From assembly GCA_036399695.1 (NCBI GenBank), contig DASWMP010000161.1, positions 1-6,596 of the forward strand: a stretch of DNA of 6,596 bases. Direction: 5' to 3'. The notes beneath the pieces are model-generated. The model had not been told where the DNA came from and searched no databases. It saw only the letters and a program-made list of their open reading frames with translations. Of the stretch, positions 5,586-6,596 are shown one piece after another; the stretch's first letter is position 1, and every line of letters begins with the position of its first letter. The stretch is from DASVEE01 sp036399695 (lineage in GTDB: Bacteria; Acidobacteriota; Thermoanaerobaculia; Gp7-AA8). Both the position numbers and the translations under genes were made by a program.

Positions 5586-6136
5586 TCACTGCTGCGGGGG
5601 CGCGGGCTTCGGGTTCGGGTTCGGGTTCGGCGTCGGGGTTTCCGGGGTCGTCTCCAGTTTGCGGCGGCCCATCTTGTTCAGGCGGCGCATGGTGTTGACG
5701 TGGGGGATGAGGTTGGCGTGTTGCGGGTGGCGGATGAGCTGGCGGGCGATGCTGTAGGTCTGCAGGGTGGTCAGGCCGAGGCGGTGGCGGCGCTTGAGAT
5801 TGCCGGCGGTGACGCCCTGGAGAGTCGTGCGGAGCTCGTCTTCGACGGCGCGCCAGCGGCTGATGTCGTCGCGCTCCAGGCGCGTGGTTTCGGAGTCGTG
5901 GCCGAGGGCGGACGAGAGAGAGGTTGACGCGCCCAGGGCGCTGATGCCGGCCTGGACCATGTCATCGCTGACGCTGGCCACGGCCTGCAGGGAGCCCGCT
6001 GCGACGGTCGGAAGTGGTGCGTAATCGGGTACGTGCTGCTGCAGGGTGCGAAGCTGCTGAATGATCTCCTCCGGGTGAACGGAGTGGTGCCGTCGACGGT
6101 GATGGCGGGCGGTTTCGGGCTGGTAATGTTGGCCAT
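5586..6136 (-). CDS. Conserved small protein of unknown function with N-terminal frameshift
   Basis: The expected start is the ATG at 6136, preceded by a strong AGGAG (6144-6148) seven bases away and reading MANITSPKPPAITVDGTTP. The rest lies in another frame, from HPEEIIQQLRTLQQHVPDY to the stop at 5586-5588. One base seems to be missing near 6077-6082; restoring it gives a continuous protein of about 183 residues. The body is helical: DDMVQAGISALG, then a DDISRWRAVEDELRTTLQG segment, NLKRRHRLGLTTLQTYSI, and HANLIPHVNTMRRLNKMGRR, ending in a Pro-Asn-rich tail. I recall relatives with this layout (MANxT start, RWxxVEDELR, LQTYSIxRQLxR) in soil bacteria, all without a known role. There is no signal peptide. 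The frame of the body stays open up to 6296, but that extension crosses the leader and lacks a ribosome site. The frameshift may be real, programmed or a sequencing error. Confidence 0.7.
5608..5630 (+). repeat. Hexanucleotide tandem repeat (TTCGGG, nearly four copies)
   Basis: Three full TTCGGG units and a partial fourth lie inside the 3' end of the minus-strand gene, where they encode the PNPNPNPKP tail. A hexamer repeat changes length without breaking the frame, so the tail length is likely variable between strains. Confidence 0.75.
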
Positions 6137-6143
6137 GGATGTA

Positions 6144-6148
6144 CTCCT
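6144..6148 (-). promoter_or_regulatory. Ribosome binding site that fixes the start of the minus-strand gene
   Basis: AGGAG on the minus strand with seven bases to the ATG at 6136. It is in frame with the MANIT start and not with the longer open frame of the gene body, so it is the main evidence that the N-terminus is frameshifted rather than simply longer. Confidence 0.75.
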
Positions 6149-6183
6149 GTGGTCCGGCACTTTCGGCGCCGGGCCGTGGTGAG

Positions 6184-6281
6184 CCGGACAGCGGGCGGGC
6201 GAACCGCCAGCCGTCCGGTGGATCCGCCGGCGACGCGCCGACGGATCCCGGTTCAACAACCCCGAGGTCGCGAGCCTCGGG
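6184..6281 (-). promoter_or_regulatory. Three stem-loops in the leader of the minus-strand gene
   Basis: Between the promoter at 6492-6520 and the ATG at 6136 the leader is GC-rich and strongly self-complementary. A two-part stem pairs 6184-6189 with 6213-6218 and 6194-6198 with 6204-6208. A 13-bp stem with one mismatch pairs 6220-6232 with 6236-6248 and contains two GGATCC sites. A 7-bp stem pairs CCCGAGG at 6261-6267 with CCTCGGG at 6275-6281. They could act as attenuator, RNA-stability or protein-binding structures. No known riboswitch is recognised, and the last stem has no T-run. The interval 6282-6490 shows no gene I can support. Confidence 0.5.
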
Positions 6282-6491
6282 AGCCTCTGACGACACCCGT
6301 CACGCGTAGACGGATGCCGGACTCCTGGGGGTGTTGACGGGCGGAGGAGCTCAGCTCAACTCCCGCGTGCGGCCGGCCGTCGCTCAAGCTCGAACCGCAC
6401 TCCACGTCTGCGACCGGTCTGGTGCTGCCACCATGTCGCCGCTCGGGTGAATCGACGCCGTTACACAAGCAGTCGCCTCTGCGTTGCCATT

Positions 6492-6520
6492 AATTTAGGT
6501 TCGGCACCAAGCGAAGTCAA
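6492..6520 (-). promoter_or_regulatory. Sigma70-type promoter for the minus-strand gene
   Basis: On the minus strand TTGACT (plus 6515-6520) and TAAATT (plus 6492-6497) are separated by exactly 17 bases. The -35 matches consensus at five of six positions and the -10 at four of six. The surrounding sequence is locally AT-rich compared with the rest of the window. Transcription would start near 6485, leaving a leader of about 350 nt before the ATG at 6136. Confidence 0.6.
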
Positions 6521-6552
6521 GCGTAAATCGATCGCCGATGAATATTTTGTCG

Positions 6553-6593
6553 GTGGAGGGGGGTGCCTCGCAAAGTGGAGGGGGGTACCTCGC
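6553..6593 (+). repeat. Two 19-bp tandem repeats, possible insertion-sequence end
   Basis: GTGGAGGGGGGTGCCTCGC (6553-6571) is followed after AAA by a second copy (6575-6593) that differs only at the G/A within GGTRCC, giving a 22-bp period. Short tandem repeats of this kind are found inside the ends of IS21-family elements as transposase binding sites, and the pair runs to the window edge. No transposase is visible, so this identity is a guess; they could equally be operator sites. Confidence 0.5.
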
Positions 6594-6596
6594 GAG

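Noticed and set aside
6137..6296. N-terminal extension of the minus-strand gene up to 6296 in the frame of its body.
   Set aside because: The extension crosses the stem-loop leader, has no ribosome site, and the AGGAG-ATG at 6136 in another frame explains the start better.
6253..6468. 71-codon minus-strand frame in the leader.
   Set aside because: It starts only at a TTG without a ribosome site and looks like random Ser/Arg/Gly-rich translation.

Overview
The window reads as an accessory, toxin-rich patch of a GC-rich Gram-negative genome. The evidence is a Sec-type signal peptide on an Rhs protein, high GC at third codon positions in the Rhs shell, an IS630 end, and inverted REP-like repeats. 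The Rhs N-terminal domain and the small unknown gene on the minus strand remind me of Acidobacteriota. REP-like pairs of this kind are also familiar from Xanthomonadales. I cannot assign a phylum from the sequence alone.

Layout. The left edge (1-193) is the 3' end of an IS630-family element. It appears to have inserted into a polymorphic toxin gene: only the last 15 codons of that gene survive (193-240), followed one base later by an intact Imm8-family immunity gene (242-616). Bases 741-815 hold a short decayed stretch that resembles the 3' part of the immunity gene found later at 3548-3946. A membrane-anchored protein of unknown function follows (889-1443), then 221 bases with no clear gene.

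The centre is a complete toxin module. It starts with a 628-residue secreted Rhs protein (1665-3551). This has a signal peptide, a subtilisin-propeptide-like (I9) N-terminal domain, an unusually short YD-repeat shell, the DPDG junction and a variable C-terminal tip. The tip has an HxxKH motif that suggests a BECR-type ribonuclease. The predicted immunity gene (3548-3946) overlaps its stop by four bases (ATGA).

Downstream, 3947-4256 is mostly non-coding debris with one 38-codon ORF. A thioredoxin-reductase-like flavoprotein gene (4257-5163) follows, broken by at least two frameshifts and lacking the redox cysteines. A small unknown ORF (5218-5412) comes next. A pair of inverted 31-bp REP-like units (5412-5524) and a perfect 12-bp hairpin (5551-5578) separate this decayed module from a convergent minus-strand gene (5586-6136). 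That gene is a small conserved protein of unknown function with a good Shine-Dalgarno, an apparent single-base frameshift near its N-terminus, a structured leader of about 350 nt and a good sigma70-type promoter (6492-6520). The right edge (6553-6593) carries two near-identical 19-bp tandem repeats at 22-bp spacing, possibly the start of another insertion sequence.

Taken together, this looks like an Rhs toxin/immunity turnover zone: one live toxin-immunity pair, one orphan immunity gene whose toxin was cut by an IS, immunity-gene debris, and a decaying flavoprotein, bounded by mobile or repetitive DNA.
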